From assembly GCA_963921195.1 (NCBI GenBank), contig OY992537.1:56382313-56446312 (forward strand): a stretch of DNA of 64,000 nt, given 5' to 3'. Shown one piece after another: positions 23,847-35,077 of this stretch. A program made the translations under genes and the position numbers. The stretch is from Pegoplata infirma. Its lineage: Eukaryota > Arthropoda > Insecta > Diptera > Anthomyiidae. The notes beneath the pieces are model-generated. The model did no database searches. It saw nothing but the letters and a program-made list of their open reading frames with translations, and was not told the DNA's origin. Within the stretch, counting starts at the first letter, position 1; every line of letters begins with the position of its first letter.

Positions 23847-24022
23847 GTGTCGAACCAGAATCAAATGCGTAGCGCAAGACGTAAAAAACCAACAAAAACA
23901 AACACATCAAATTTGAAATTTTTACGTCCGTTTGATTAAGGTAACTCACATTTAAATATTAGAATCGAAAAATTATTGGGCGTTACGCCTTACGCGACGT
24001 AATTTGATTCAGGTTGGACGCT
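23847..24022. mobile_element. Nested palindromic MITE
   Basis: GTGTCGAACCAGAATCAAAT at the left pairs with the inverse of AATTTGATTCAGGTTGGACG at the right; inner parts (GCGTAGCGCAAGACGT / ACGCCTTACGCGACGT) pair as well. This block is absent from the related copy at 60395-61051. Confidence 0.6.
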
Positions 24023-25040
24023 AAAGTGTTCCTATGTTTTTGAGACATAAATATGTTTGGTAAAGTTTGAAAAAACATTTTTTTTTTGTAAAAAAATTTA
24101 AAACGTTTTTAAACTTAAAAAAAAAAATAAATAGATAAATTTTGAGTAAATTTTTAATTGTGTCAATTCAAAATTTACTCATTTTTTTTTCAAACATTTA
24201 ATAAATTTTTATTAAAAATTTACTCAATACTATTAAATCGTTTACTGGTGCAAAACTGAGTAATTTTTTACTCAATAGTATTAAAAATTTACTCAAATAT
24301 TTTTTTTTATTTTTTTCTGTGCACGTACATTAGTCCCTTATTTTAGAAATGTTGGAAATGTTGTGACGGTACCACCTCATTTTTTTCCGTTTGACCAAAA
24401 AATAACTCAGGAAAAATTTTACACCCCTACGACCACGCCTTCCCTACGTGACGGGGCCTTAAGAGAGGGGCCTTAAAAATCATTTTTCCATAAAAACCAA
24501 AAAATTTTATTTTTGATTTTTAATTTTTTTGTTGTTAATTATAATATAACTTGGTTAGCTTATTATATCCACTAGGTTTGCTAAACGCGATTGACAAATC
24601 CAGAATCCTAGGATTTATTTTTTTTTAATCCCGGGATTTTTTTTTACAAATTTTTTAATCAAAATTAACTATTTCTTCAGTATTTGTTTTACGATTTAGA
24701 CAAAATTGATATCGTTTTAAAGGTCTTTGAGATACCTTTCAAATGAGGCATGTTGTGCTAAAATTCTCTTGCTCTTTGGCAGGAAAATCACATTTTTAGG
24801 GCGGATTACTCAATATGCAGTTTTTATAAAACAGTTAAATTTTGCCGAGAGTTATTTATTTAAAAACGGAGCTTTCAGTATTTTTGCCGTAAAGTTTCTA
24901 TTCAACAGTTTTTTTTTTTTGTTAATTAAGCGTTATTATAAGTTAGGAAATTGAATCTTCTCGTCCCGCCCCTTTTGTGGGCGTGGTTATAAATAATGAT
25001 AAAACTATGGTACTTAAGCTTAGTAAATGCATTTGTTTGC

Positions 25041-25855
25041 ACAGAAAATAATATCGTATATTTAATTTTAATTAAAACTTTAATTGTTTTTTAATTTAAT
25101 ATTAATTAAATTTTTAATTAATATAATTAATTGTTTAATTAAATTTTTAACTTAATTTTAATTAACATTTTGATTGTTTTTAAATTTAAAATTAATTAAA
25201 TATTTAATTAATATAATTAATTGTTTAATTAAATTTTTAGCTTCAGTATTTTTTTTTTTTGTGTTTTGTTTTCCGTGTGCGCGCAAGTGTGTGTTTTTTC
25301 TTGCATTGTATGACATGCAAAGAAAGATACGTGAGTATAAACAGTTTGCTGAAAGTTTTTTTTTATTTCTCATATAGTTTTTTGAATTCTCATTTTGTTT
25401 ATAGTTTTATGTGTATGTATATAAAAGGTTTATAATCAACTTTATAAAATTGTCTTAGTGACTTTGTCTTTACGGCATAAATGTATTTGGTAAAGTTTGA
25501 AGAAACATTTTTTTTGTACTATTTCATTTAAAAAAAGTGTTTTTTTAAATTATTTATTTTTAGAAAATGTATTGTTTTTAATTTATTTTTTTAATTTCTA
25601 GAATTAAAAATTTTAATTGTTTTTAAAAATTTTTTCTAATTAAAACTTTATTTATTTTTTTTTTTAATTTTAATTAAATTTTTTAATTAATAGTATTAAG
25701 TTTTTAATTAAATAAATATTCATTTATTTTTAATTAATGACTTACAAATATTTTTAATTTATATGCGCATTTTAGTGATTGGTCCGGATTTAATTAATTT
25801 TTTAATTAAATCTACGAATTTTTTAATTAAATTTATTTTTTATTTTTTTCTGTGT
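25041..25855. mobile_element. CACAG-ended element, copy 3
   Basis: The ends are CACAGAAAATAATAT and TTATTTTTTTCTGTG, with TG on both sides. The interior is almost entirely TTAATTAAAT-type sequence with long stretches of self-complementarity. Short open frames on both strands are shadows of this low complexity. Confidence 0.65.
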
Positions 25856-26099
25856 GGGCGCGGGAAGAAAACTTTTAAAACGCGATTCGCCAATTGGCCA
25901 ATGTATAAAAATGTTGCATAAATCTACCAAATACCGAAGATCTTATCAAATACCGATCGGATATGCAATTCTGATATATCACACGAATATCTTGCAAAAT
26001 ATATATCTCCGATCCAATTTTTGTTAGAACCAGCAAAACAAAATTTAACCGGGGTGTGTTTTGCGTCAGTGTCGGCGGAGGAGACTGATGGACAACTTA

Positions 26100-26460
26100 C
26101 CCTTGCCAAAAATGTTAACAAATGTTTTAATACCATACCACATTTTAGTATGATCATTAACGATTGTCATTAAAGACCCTTTGCTACTTGTAGTATAGGG
26201 TTTTATTTTTGCTAAATAATCTTGAAAATGGAATCTGACAAATCCCGAACACGTGTCGATTAAGTCTTGCAAAAAATTACCAACATAAAAAAAACAGATA
26301 AATAATTTTCTTGAAAATTATTCTATGAGAATATCATAGTTTTAATTAGTAAAGGAAATAATGACATCTAGCTAAAATAAATCTACTCAAAATATAATAT
26401 TTTAAAGGTCGAATAAAATAATTTTTATTTTTTAATAAAAATTAATCAGAATTTGGAAAT
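26100..26460. repeat. Single-arm relative of the 58979-59640 palindrome
   Basis: From about 26140 to 26450 the sequence tracks the right arm of that palindrome (TTTTTGCTAAATAATCTTGA, ACACGTGTCGATTAAGTCTTG, TATGAGAATATCAT) and its 3' flank (AAAGGTCGAATAAAA...AATCAGAATT), with clear divergence and no mirrored arm. Confidence 0.65.
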
Positions 26461-26499
26461 ACCATTTTACATTTATTTAAAAAAATATTTTATATCCAC

Positions 26500-26800
26500 G
26501 CCCAAAAAAGAGGACACCGAAGAAAATTCATTTTCAAATACCCTGTAACTTAAAACTCTGACATAAAAATATATGTTTAAAAAAGTTATATTTTTTAGAG
26601 GTTAATTTAAATTCAAATGGGGAAAATTTTTTCCTATTGTCTGGTTTTGCCTGTAAACGAACTCATGACCATAAAAAATATTCGTGGTAAACTGCAGAGA
26701 GCTAGATCTTTTGTTGTGTACTGCATCGTGTCTTCCACAGGCGTACGGAAGGACAGTCGGACATTTTCTGCGCTAAATATGTAAAATGATAATTATTCAA
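26500..26800 (-). mobile_element. DINE-1/Helitron-like family 1 fragment
   Basis: The inverse of the family core: CCACGCCCAAAAAAG, then ATAAAAAATATTCGTGGTAAAC, TGCATCGTGTCTTCCACAG and a short GGACAGTCGGAC. Both ends are missing. Confidence 0.5.
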
Positions 26801-27035
26801 TGTTCATGAATTAATTAAATATTAAATTATATTTTTTTTTAAAGAAAAAGTTAAAAAGTTTAATTTTAATAAATCCCGAAATATTCCGAAATATACCAAA
26901 ATCCCGAAAAACCACGGAATACCGAAAAATCCCAGGATTATGATTTCAAAATCCCGAATCCCGGGATTTGTAAATGTCAATCCCGTTTGGGATTCCTAAT
27001 ATCCACTAACTATCCCTAATATCCACTAACTATAG

Positions 27036-27095
27036 TTAACAACACTAGCACGAACTCATAATACCCTGTACCACAGATTGGTGTAGGGTATAACA
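27036..27095 (-). mobile_element. Helitron-like family 2 terminal fragment
   Basis: AGCACGAACTCATAATACCC followed by the CTGTACCACAGATTGGTGTAG dyad and GGGTATAACAAGT, the terminal stem of family 2. Confidence 0.55.
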
Positions 27096-27199
27096 AGTAT
27101 GCAAATAGGCATCATTAATATAAACACTTTTTAATAAATATTTTTAAAGCAAGGTATTTAACGGCAATATGTTTTGAATGTGATGCACTTTGTATATGG

Positions 27200-27890
27200 G
27201 ACATTCCATGTAAAGTCGGACACTTTGATATTTTTTTTTAGATTTTTCCAATTTTTTTACAGTTTTAAGTACCCTTCGAAAACTTCTACGTAGTAAATTA
27301 TCAGATTTTTTTGATGGTCCGTTCAAAAGATATTGAATTTTTAAAAACTGGTAGTTTGTGCCTTTACTCAAACTTCTTTTACTCATAACATCTTTAATAA
27401 TGGTCCAAATTCCAATTTTTTTTTAATTTTTTTTTCTCACGAACTTTGTAAAAAAAATCATAAAAAATTCTTTAGAGTGATCTTGTATGCGATTTTTTGG
27501 TTTTAAAATTAAGATCTCATTTTTGAAAAAGTGATTTTTTTTTTTTTTAATTTTTTTGTGGAAAACTTCTGTCGATTCTACAAATTGTTTGCCTAGTAGA
27601 AACGAATATTAGTACTTTTTAAAAAAATTTTATAGTAATTTTCCAATGTTAAAATCACTTCTACTGCTTCAATGGTGTTTCGTAGTGGGGTCAATTGCAG
27701 GACCGACTCCCTTAATTTTTACTTCTAAACATTTTTCAGAATAAACTAATACTCTATCTCCAATTTTTAAGGGGGTTCCAATCTAAAATGACGTTTTTTT
27801 TAAATTGGCTCCAACCGCTTTAACTGCCCTAATAGTGCCCCTATATCAGTCAAATGTATGACAGACCCACAATATTTTTTTACCCACCAC
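27200..27890. mobile_element. One-armed relative of the GGGGCATTCC element
   Basis: It starts GGGACATTCCATGTAAAGTC and follows the 1531-2603 element inward (TACCCTTCGAAAAC, GATTTTTTTGATGG). No matching right terminus is seen, so it is truncated. Confidence 0.6.
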
Positions 27891-27894
27891 CATA

Positions 27895-27960
27895 CCCACG
27901 GATAGAGGGTATATATAAGTTTGTCATTCCGTTTGTAACACAAAAATATTGATGAACATT
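27895..27960 (+). mobile_element. Helitron-like family 1, left-end fragment
   Basis: ATACCCACGGATAGAGGGTAT and AAGTTTGTCATTCCGTTTGT, then abruptly the TCATCAATATTTTT repeat field. Confidence 0.5.
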
Positions 27961-28098
27961 TTTTTTTGCGTCAATATTTTTTTCATCAATATTTTTTCTC
28001 ATAAGTATTTTTTTTTTCATCAATATTTTTTCTCATCAATATTTTGTTTTTCATCATTATTTTTTTTCATCAATATTTTGTTTTTCATCAATATTTTT
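27957..28098. repeat. TCATCAATATTTTT simple-repeat field, left part
   Basis: Irregular tandem copies of TTTTTCATCAATATTTT with T-run length variation, directly 5' of the LINE. The same motif resumes on its 3' side at 31558. Confidence 0.8.
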
Positions 28099-31000
28099 AA
28101 ATGAAAACAATACATTAGATTTAAGAATATTATCGTATAACATAAATGGTCTTGAAAATAAATATATTTACCCGCCTTTGTTTAATTATATAAAAAACTC
28201 AGAGATCTTTATATTGCTTGAAACACATGTTGAAGAACAAAAAATAGAGAGAGTTCGAAAATATTTTGCAGGGTTTGATCTTTTTTTTTAAGCGGCAAAG
28301 AGAAACCATAGATTTGGGAGAGCAACAGGTGGTTGTGTTTGTGGCATAAGTAAAAAACTTTTAGAATTAGGTATTACTTGTGAGAGGACTATAGACTCAG
28401 ATGTTATCCTGCTAAAATTTTATACAAAAGCAACTTCTTTTACAATTGTACCTATATATCTGAGGCCGGCCAGCTGGGATTCTGATTTTAAAAATATAAA
28501 TGATCTATTCGAAAATAATAACATTATAAACCCAATCATAATAGGCGATTTAAATGTCAGAATTGGAGAAATTAATCAAGAAATGATTGATATCTACAAA
28601 GACACCTTTAGTGCTGGATGTGATTCAAGAAAATCAAAAGACAAAACTGAAAATAGAAAAGGCCGGCAGTTGGTAGAGTTTTGTACAGAAAACAATTTAT
28701 TGATTTTGAATGGTAGAACAAGGGGTGATGAAGAAGGAGAGTTAACATACATCAGTAATGCAGGAAAATCTGTTAATGATATCTGTGCTTCATCACAGGA
28801 ATTTTTACAATATATTGATAAATTTACGATCGAAGACAAAGTATGGTCGGACCACTTTCCCATTATGTTAAAACTGAAGATCAAAACCGCAAACGAAATA
28901 GTAAGAAAGCTACAGTTACTGCCGAAATTACGCTGGAAAAGTTGGGAGAAAGACCAATATCAAATAAAGCTGAATAATAATTTAGAATATATAACAAACA
29001 CAGAAACTAGTTTAAATGAACTATGTGAACTAATAAAGAAAGCCACATCCACAACAGCATTAAAGAAAGTGTCGTTCGAACCCAAAAATAAATGGTATAA
29101 TAATAAATGTAATACTGCAAGACAAAAAAGCTTTGAATGGCTACAGCAATATAGAAATACTAATAGCCCAAATGATAAAGCAAGGTATATTGAAGCACAG
29201 AAAAAATATAAAAGCGTTTGTAATATATGTAAGACTGAGTACTATCAACAACTTACAAATAGTATCAACAGTGTTAAGGATAGCAGGCAATGGTGGAAAT
29301 TGGTAAACGAAATACGAAATCGTCATTATCACATTGGTTATAACGTCTCAGTGTCTACTTTTAAACAATATTTTGAAAATTTGCTAAACCCCGTACAAAC
29401 AGAGGTACAAATATACTATGCACCAATATTTAAAGAAGATCTTTTGCTAGATAGTCCTATAACTATGAACGAAATTAAAGTCATGCTGAATAACGTAAAA
29501 CTGAATAAAGCACCAGGTGAAGACAGAGTTCCCTATGAATTTTTTATAAATGCCACAGATGAATTCTACACAAAAATGCTATCAGTATACAATAATGCTT
29601 TCAACAGTAACCAGGTTGATAGCTCTTTCACAAAAACTATTGTCTTTCCTATCTACAAAAAGGGAGATCCAAGTCAACCTGCCAACTATAGAGGTATCTC
29701 ATTTATGAACTGTGCTGTTAAGATAATGATGGGTATTTTAAATGAAAGATTGTTAAATTGGGTGGAACATAATCAAGTGCTAAATGAGTATCAAGCAGGT
29801 TTTCGCAGAAATTATTCCACTGTTGACAATATCTATAATTTATCAGCTATTGTGAGCATAAAGTTAGCAGAAAAAAAGAAAGTCTATGCTTTTTTTGTGG
29901 ACTTCAAAGCTGCGTTTGATAGTGTCTCAAGAAAAGCTCTGATTTATAAGCTCTTTAAGATGGGAGTATCGTACAAATTTGTCAAGTTCATAGAAACAAT
30001 ATATACTAATACACAATCCGCCGTGTGGACTGGAGAAGATTTTTCAGAATATTTTCAAACAAAATCAGGTGTTAAACAAGGGTGTCTACTGTCACCATTA
30101 CTATTTGCCTTGTACATTAATGACTTACATGAATGTTTGGAAGGTGGACTTATGGTGGAAAATATGAATATCCGTCTTTTACTATATGCTGACGACATAG
30201 TCATATTATCTGATGATATTACGGTTATGCAAGAAATGATACATAAACTCGAAAATTACTGCAACATGTGGAATCTGGAAGTTAATTTAAATAAATCCGA
30301 AATTTTGGTATTCAGAAATGGTGGTCGACTAAGTCAACAAGAAAAATGGTTTTTTAAAGGAGATGAGATAAAAATATCCTCTGAATTCAACTACCTGGGA
30401 GTTATATTCACACCAAAACTTAAGTTTAACAAACATGTCGAAAGAAGAAACAATCAGGCAAAAAATGCAATAAACTCAACTTGGCAAAGTTTTATAGGGA
30501 AACAAGATATAAACCTAAGAATGAAGTGGAAAGTTTATCTTGCAGTGTGTAGAGCAATTCAATCCTATGCAGCTCAGGTTTGGGGCTTCAGACATTTTGA
30601 AGAAGTTAATAAACTGCAACGATATTTTATGAAAAGAATATTACGTTTACCTAGCTTCACCCCAACCTACATTCTTATGTTGGAAACCGCTGCTGAAGAC
30701 AGCCATCTTTATACTTTGGGACTTCATCTTAAATATTTAAGTAGGATAATGTATAATTATACACAGAATAGATTACCTCAACAATTATCGTTAATTTTAT
30801 TGCGTCGTAACCTTTTTTGGGTAAACGAATTAAAATCAAAAGCTGCCTCCTTAGACATACAATGGCCAGAAACAAACCACACGGAACAACAATGGAATTG
30901 CTTTAGTACGGAATTACTCAGTAAATTGAAAATTAATATTTTTAATGAACGATTGGAGAGAAAATCAAAAACCACCACAAGAATTTATAAACATCTAGAT

Positions 31001-31557
31001 TATGAAAGAGGAATACATTACTTTAATGATGACTTAAATACTGATAAAATCACATGGATATTTAAAGCACGCAGTGGGTTAATTGCACTTAATTATAACA
31101 GATTTGGCGCAGCAAACGAAGACAAGATTTGTAATTTGTGCAATTTACGGGAAGATGAAACATTCCAACATTTTTTTGGTATCTGTCCTGTGCTAAAAGA
31201 ATTTAGATATGCTTTCTTTCGGAAATACCACCTAGTGGAAGAAGATATGATACATATATTAAATGGCCGAAATGAAGAAGACTGGGTGAATTTAGTAAAA
31301 TATTTGAAATGTGCGTTATTTTATAGAAATTTTTTAATATCAGAATTTAACTAAATTTGTCGTAATTTTAATAATCAAATTTTATTTTTTTGCATTAAAT
31401 GCCGATATTTGTTTTGTGATCGTTTGACAGACGTTTTTATAAAAAACATGTCGTTAATCTCTTTAATATTTTTCTTTTTTATATGTTTAAAATATTATTA
31501 ATAATATGTTAATTAATACCTAAGAACATTTTTATAAATAAAGAAAAAAATTCTAAA
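28099..31557 (+). mobile_element. Nearly intact APE-type non-LTR retrotransposon
   Basis: One pol-like frame covers endonuclease, reverse transcriptase and a C-terminal cysteine motif. It is followed by about 200 bases of AT-rich 3'UTR with AATAAA near 31538. No ORF1 or 5'UTR is present; the left end begins within or just before the first endonuclease motif, so it is 5'-truncated or a single-ORF type. The element is embedded in TCATCAATATTTTT repeats on both sides, which hides any target duplication. The clade is unresolved. Confidence 0.8.
28583..31354 (+). CDS. LINE endonuclease/reverse transcriptase polyprotein
   Basis: A 923-codon frame; the same frame extends upstream to about 28100, broken only by a TAA at 28289-28291 beside a T run. 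APE-type endonuclease pieces: ILSYNINGL (28127), LLETH, IIGDLNVRIGE (about 28540, before the nominal ATG), SDHFPIML (about 28850). Reverse transcriptase: GEDRVPYEFF, IYKKGDPSQPANYRGISF, GFRRNYSTVDN, FFVDFKAAFD, GVKQGCLLSPLLF and the catalytic LLLYADDIVIL (about 30180), then NLNKSE and YLGVIF. C-terminus: CNLCNLREDETFQHFFGIC, a CCHC-like motif of LINE pol proteins. The nominal start at 28583 is internal to the endonuclease, so it is an artefact of the upstream stop. Function: nicking and target-primed reverse transcription of its own RNA. Activity is doubtful because of the stop and missing 5' end. Confidence 0.85.
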   Translation: MIDIYKDTFSAGCDSRKSKDKTENRKGRQLVEFCTENNLLILNGRTRGDEEGELTYISNAGKSVNDICASSQEFLQYIDKFTIEDKVWSDHFPIMLKLKIKTANEIVRKLQLLPKLRWKSWEKDQYQIKLNNNLEYITNTETSLNELCELIKKATSTTALKKVSFEPKNKWYNNKCNTARQKSFEWLQQYRNTNSPNDKARYIEAQKKYKSVCNICKTEYYQQLTNSINSVKDSRQWWKLVNEIRNRHYHIGYNVSVSTFKQYFENLLNPVQTEVQIYYAPIFKEDLLLDSPITMNEIKVMLNNVKLNKAPGEDRVPYEFFINATDEFYTKMLSVYNNAFNSNQVDSSFTKTIVFPIYKKGDPSQPANYRGISFMNCAVKIMMGILNERLLNWVEHNQVLNEYQAGFRRNYSTVDNIYNLSAIVSIKLAEKKKVYAFFVDFKAAFDSVSRKALIYKLFKMGVSYKFVKFIETIYTNTQSAVWTGEDFSEYFQTKSGVKQGCLLSPLLFALYINDLHECLEGGLMVENMNIRLLLYADDIVILSDDITVMQEMIHKLENYCNMWNLEVNLNKSEILVFRNGGRLSQQEKWFFKGDEIKISSEFNYLGVIFTPKLKFNKHVERRNNQAKNAINSTWQSFIGKQDINLRMKWKVYLAVCRAIQSYAAQVWGFRHFEEVNKLQRYFMKRILRLPSFTPTYILMLETAAEDSHLYTLGLHLKYLSRIMYNYTQNRLPQQLSLILLRRNLFWVNELKSKAASLDIQWPETNHTEQQWNCFSTELLSKLKINIFNERLERKSKTTTRIYKHLDYERGIHYFNDDLNTDKITWIFKARSGLIALNYNRFGAANEDKICNLCNLREDETFQHFFGICPVLKEFRYAFFRKYHLVEEDMIHILNGRNEEDWVNLVKYLKCALFYRNFLISEFN

Positions 31558-31866
31558 TTCATCAATATTTTTTTTTTTCGTCAATATTTTTTTTTCATCA
31601 ATATTTCTTTTTCATTTCATAAATATTTTTTTTCATCAATATTTTTTCTCATAAGTGTATTTTTTTCATCAATATTTCTTTTTCATTTCATAAATATTTT
31701 TTTTCATCAATATTTTTTTCATCAATATTTTTTTCATCAATATTTTGTTTTTCATCAACATTTTTTTTTTCATCAATATTTTTTTTTCATCAATATTTTT
31801 TTTTTTTTCATCAATATTTTTTTTATTTTATCAATATTTTTTTATTTTTTCATCAATATTTTTTTT
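31558..31866. repeat. TCATCAATATTTTT simple-repeat field, right part
   Basis: About twenty irregular copies of TTTTTCATCAATATTTTT, including TTTCATTTCATAAATATT variants, immediately 3' of the LINE. Confidence 0.8.
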
Positions 31867-31867
31867 C

Positions 31868-31935
31868 AAAAACAGACAAACAGATTGATGGATATCACTA
31901 GAATGTCTTAGAAACATTTAAGGATCAATAATATG
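31868..31935 (-). mobile_element. Helitron-like family 1 remnant, left part of a split copy
   Basis: CACTAGAATGTCTTAGAAAC and GGATCAATAATATG belong to the inverse of the family 1 core. The copy resumes at 40395 with TAAACATGCTGGGGTCTTCG after 8.4 kb of later insertions. Confidence 0.65.
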
Positions 31936-32573
31936 TAGGCTGCCCATTCGTACTGATTTGATCAGTACATGTACTGATTTTTGATCACGTGTACTGATCA
32001 AAAAGCGATGTACTGATTTTTTGAAATATGTACTGATTGTTCTGATTTTTAAACATTTCAATATTAAATATAATTTAATCAAAAATTCTATACAAATGCT
32101 TAAATTTCCATAAAATAAGTCGTCAGAGTAGTTAACTTAAGTCTGACAATGAGATAATTTAAAATGAATTAATCCTATTGGAACCTCTTGCTTCACGAAA
32201 ATTTCACAAAATGATCGATTTTCTACATTTTTAAAAAAATAATGTAATTGCATAAGTCCAAAGGAAAAAAGTCGTCAGAATCTGCGGGATTTTCTTATTC
32301 TCAAAATAATTTTTTGCACTAAAACGATCGAAACATTTAAATGAAGTTGTTTAAAGTCAATTTAATTTTTTGCAAAATAACGACAACAGTTCATGGCAGT
32401 TGTTTTCAAACAGTTGTTTTTACTGAAATACTAATTGACACCAAGTTTACTAGTTTTACCGATAATCATTAGTGTCTTTCCATAGAAAAGAGTTTTCCGA
32501 AAGTTATTTCTAGAAAAAAAATCATAAAAACTTGGGCGTACTGATTTGAGTTCAGAAAAAAATGGTCACCCTA
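31936..32573. mobile_element. hAT-like MITE split from its right target duplication
   Basis: The ends TAGGCTGCCCATT and the inverse of AATGGTCACCCTA agree at 11 of 13 positions. The left 8-bp flank is ATAATATG (31928-31935); the matching ATAATATG is at 40387-40394 because another element later entered the terminal TA. The interior repeats TGTACTGATTTTTGATC words near the left end. Confidence 0.75.
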
Positions 32574-33075
32574 CACTGAAAAAAATAACCTTCCTGATAT
32601 TAATGAAACGGATTCATTATTTTGTTTTCATTACTTAAATGAAGGAATTCATAAGCTGATTGAAATTTCATGCATATTATGAACAAATTTTATGAAACTT
32701 GTTTCATTAGATTTCATAATTTCATTAAAAAATATCATACGATTTTTTAGAACTAAATACAACTCTGCGTTGCGAATAAGAGAAAGAAAACAGAACAAAA
32801 ACATACGACGTTTTATTACACCACGCGTGTTTAGTCTAATTGTAATTTTTACATGTGTGTTAACTTTTTTCTAATAAAATAAAATAATTTTATATTTTTT
32901 TGCTTTGTTGTTGAAACTTGTGTATGTGTGTTATGCTGGTTATATCTAATTGAAATTACAAGTGAAAAGTTTCGTATAATACGGCGTTCACACTTGCTGT
33001 TTTGAAATGCTCAAGAGTGAGATGTTTAAAAAAGTCTTTGTTCTGTGTCCATTACGTTTTTATTCTGCTACTGCA

Positions 33076-33996
33076 CAGAAAAAAATAAAAATGAATTTCA
33101 ATTACGAAATTCGTTGATTCAATTAAAAAATTAATTGATTTCGGACGTATCACGAAAATGCGCATATTAATTACTCATTTTGTTTGAAAATAGTTTTAAA
33201 ACTTAATTAAATTGTTAATTGAATCAATTAAAGTTTTAATTGAAAATAAAATGGAAAACCAATTAAAATTGTAATTAAATAAATTTAAAAAAAAATTAAT
33301 ATAAAATTGAAAATCAATAATATAGATTTATTGATTTACATAAAATTTTTAATTGAAAAAAGACCAAAACTCAATTTAACTTTAAAAGTTGAATTTCAAA
33401 AAATGCCCTAAAATAAATAAACATAGAATGTTTTTGCTTTACATTATTATGAAATTTATTTTCTTTATTAAATATAAACACTTGGTATAGTTTTGCATAG
33501 AAACATTATAGTAGTATTTTAAAATATCAATAACTATTTAAAATTACATTTTTATTTTTAAATCTTGTTATTGCATGCATTTTTGTCGCCTTAGTAAAGT
33601 TGAATCAAAAAAAATTGTATTATACTTCAATGTGCAAAACACAACTGTACACATTTTATTTTCAAAACAATTTATCCGCAACGACCGCTCGCCTTAAAGA
33701 AAACAATAAAACTAATTTTTTTTTGTTGCTTTTATGTATTCATTGGCTGCTACCACCAAAATATACAAAACAATAGTTCAAAAGTTTTTTTTTTGTTTTT
33801 TGCATTTTATTTTTTCATTTGCTACTAACACTAATGCATACAAAACCGGTTTCGTTTGTTTATTTTATTTTTATTTTCAGTAAAGTTAAGAATTCAATTA
33901 AAACATTAATTGAATCAATTAAAATGTTTAATTGAAGTTAAATTTAATATCAAATCCATTTTTAATTAAAAAAAAAATCTCGATATTATTTTCTGT
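33076..33996. mobile_element. CACAG-ended foldback element, copy 4 (uninterrupted)
   Basis: The ends are CACAGAAAAAAATAAAAATG and TTATTTTCTGTG, with TG on both sides. It is closely similar along its length to 13062-15645 without the 1.6 kb insertion, so it serves as an empty-site reference. Confidence 0.75.
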
Positions 33997-34139
33997 GTGG
34001 TGTTTTGTTGAACAACTTGTTTAACATCGCTAGTGTGAACTCCATATAAGTGTTTCTTTTGAATGTTTCTTATTAATCTATATATATAAAAGAGTAACGT
34101 GACTGACTGACTGACTGACTGACTGACTGACTCATCATC

Positions 34140-35070
34140 GCCCAGCCCAAACCGCTGAAGCTAGAGACTTGAAATTTGGACTGTAGGTTCACCTCCCGGA
34201 ATATAGATCCACTAATTCTGGATTTTTTCCAATGTTGATTCTAAGGGGGTAAAAAGGGTAAAAAACTGTACTTTTGTTACTTTTTATATCTCATGAAATA
34301 ATGGCCATAGAGACTTGAAATTGGGGCTGTATGTTCACCTCCCGGAATGCAGATCCTGTAAGGCTGGACTTGTGACAATGTTGATTCTAAGGGGGTAAAA
34401 AGTGTAAAAAACTGTACTTTTGGTACTTTTTATATCTCATGAAATAATGGCCATAGAGACTTGAAATTTGGACTGTATGTTCAACTCCCGGAATGTAGAT
34501 TCTGTAAGGCTGGACTTTTGCCAATGTTGATTCTAAGGAGGTGAAAAGGGCAAAAAACTGTACTTTAGGTACTTTTTCATCTCCTAAAATAATGGTCATA
34601 GCGACTTGATATTTGGACTGTATGTTCACCTCCCGGAATATAGATCCTCAAAGGCTGGATTTTTGCCAATGATGATTCTAAGGGGGTCAAAAGGGTAAAA
34701 AATTGTACTTTTGGTACTTTTTACATTTCCTTAAATAATGGTACTAGAAACTTGAAAATTGCAATGTAGGTTCACCTCCCGGAGAAAAGATTCACTAAGG
34801 CTGGGTTTTTTCCAATGTTGATTCTACGGGGGTAAAATGGGTAAAAAAGTGTACTTTTTTTTATTTACTGAAATAATAGTTACACAAACTTGAAATTTGG
34901 AATGTAGGATCCTCTGCTGAAAAAAATTAATTTTGAAAATTTGGATTCTAAGGGGAGTCAAAGGGGTAAAAAGTGTACTTTTAGTACCTTTTGTTATTTC
35001 TTGAAATAACGGGCATTGAAACTTGAAATTTGGAATGTAGAATCTCTCAGCGAAAAAAACATTCTGGAAA
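34140..35070. repeat. 146-bp tandem repeat
   Basis: GATTCTAAGGGGGTAAAA-type phrases start at 34237, 34383, 34529, 34674, 34820 and 34944, giving spacings of 146, 146, 145, 146 and 124. Each unit also carries GGTACTTTTT and GACTTGAAATTTGGACTGTA and a TTCACCTCCCGGA box. Divergence increases to the right. Confidence 0.85.
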
Positions 35071-35077
35071 TCATACC

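Larger units (their letters stand above)
23597..24325. mobile_element. CACAG-ended element, copy 2, just after gene B
   Basis: It begins CACAAAAAAAAAATATGG, 10 bases after the gene B stop, and ends TTTTTTTCTGTG, with CA on both sides. It shares GAGTAA(T/C)CACTTGTTTAAAT and TTTTTAATTGACGCAATTAA with the copy at 60395-61051. It supplies the first AATAAA downstream of gene B. Confidence 0.7.
24573..26998. mobile_element. hAT-like composite with perfect 8-bp duplication
   Basis: The ends TAGGTTTGCTAAACGCGATT and the inverse of AATCCCGTTTGGGATTCCTA share most positions. A perfect 8-bp duplication ATATCCAC flanks them (24565-24572 and 26999-27006). The interior contains Helitron-like fragments, a CACAG-ended MITE and part of the 58979-59640 palindrome family. 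No transposase frame is seen. Confidence 0.7.

Noticed and set aside
28594..30978. Minus-strand open frames within the LINE
   Set aside because: Antisense shadows of the reverse transcriptase frame without recognisable motifs.
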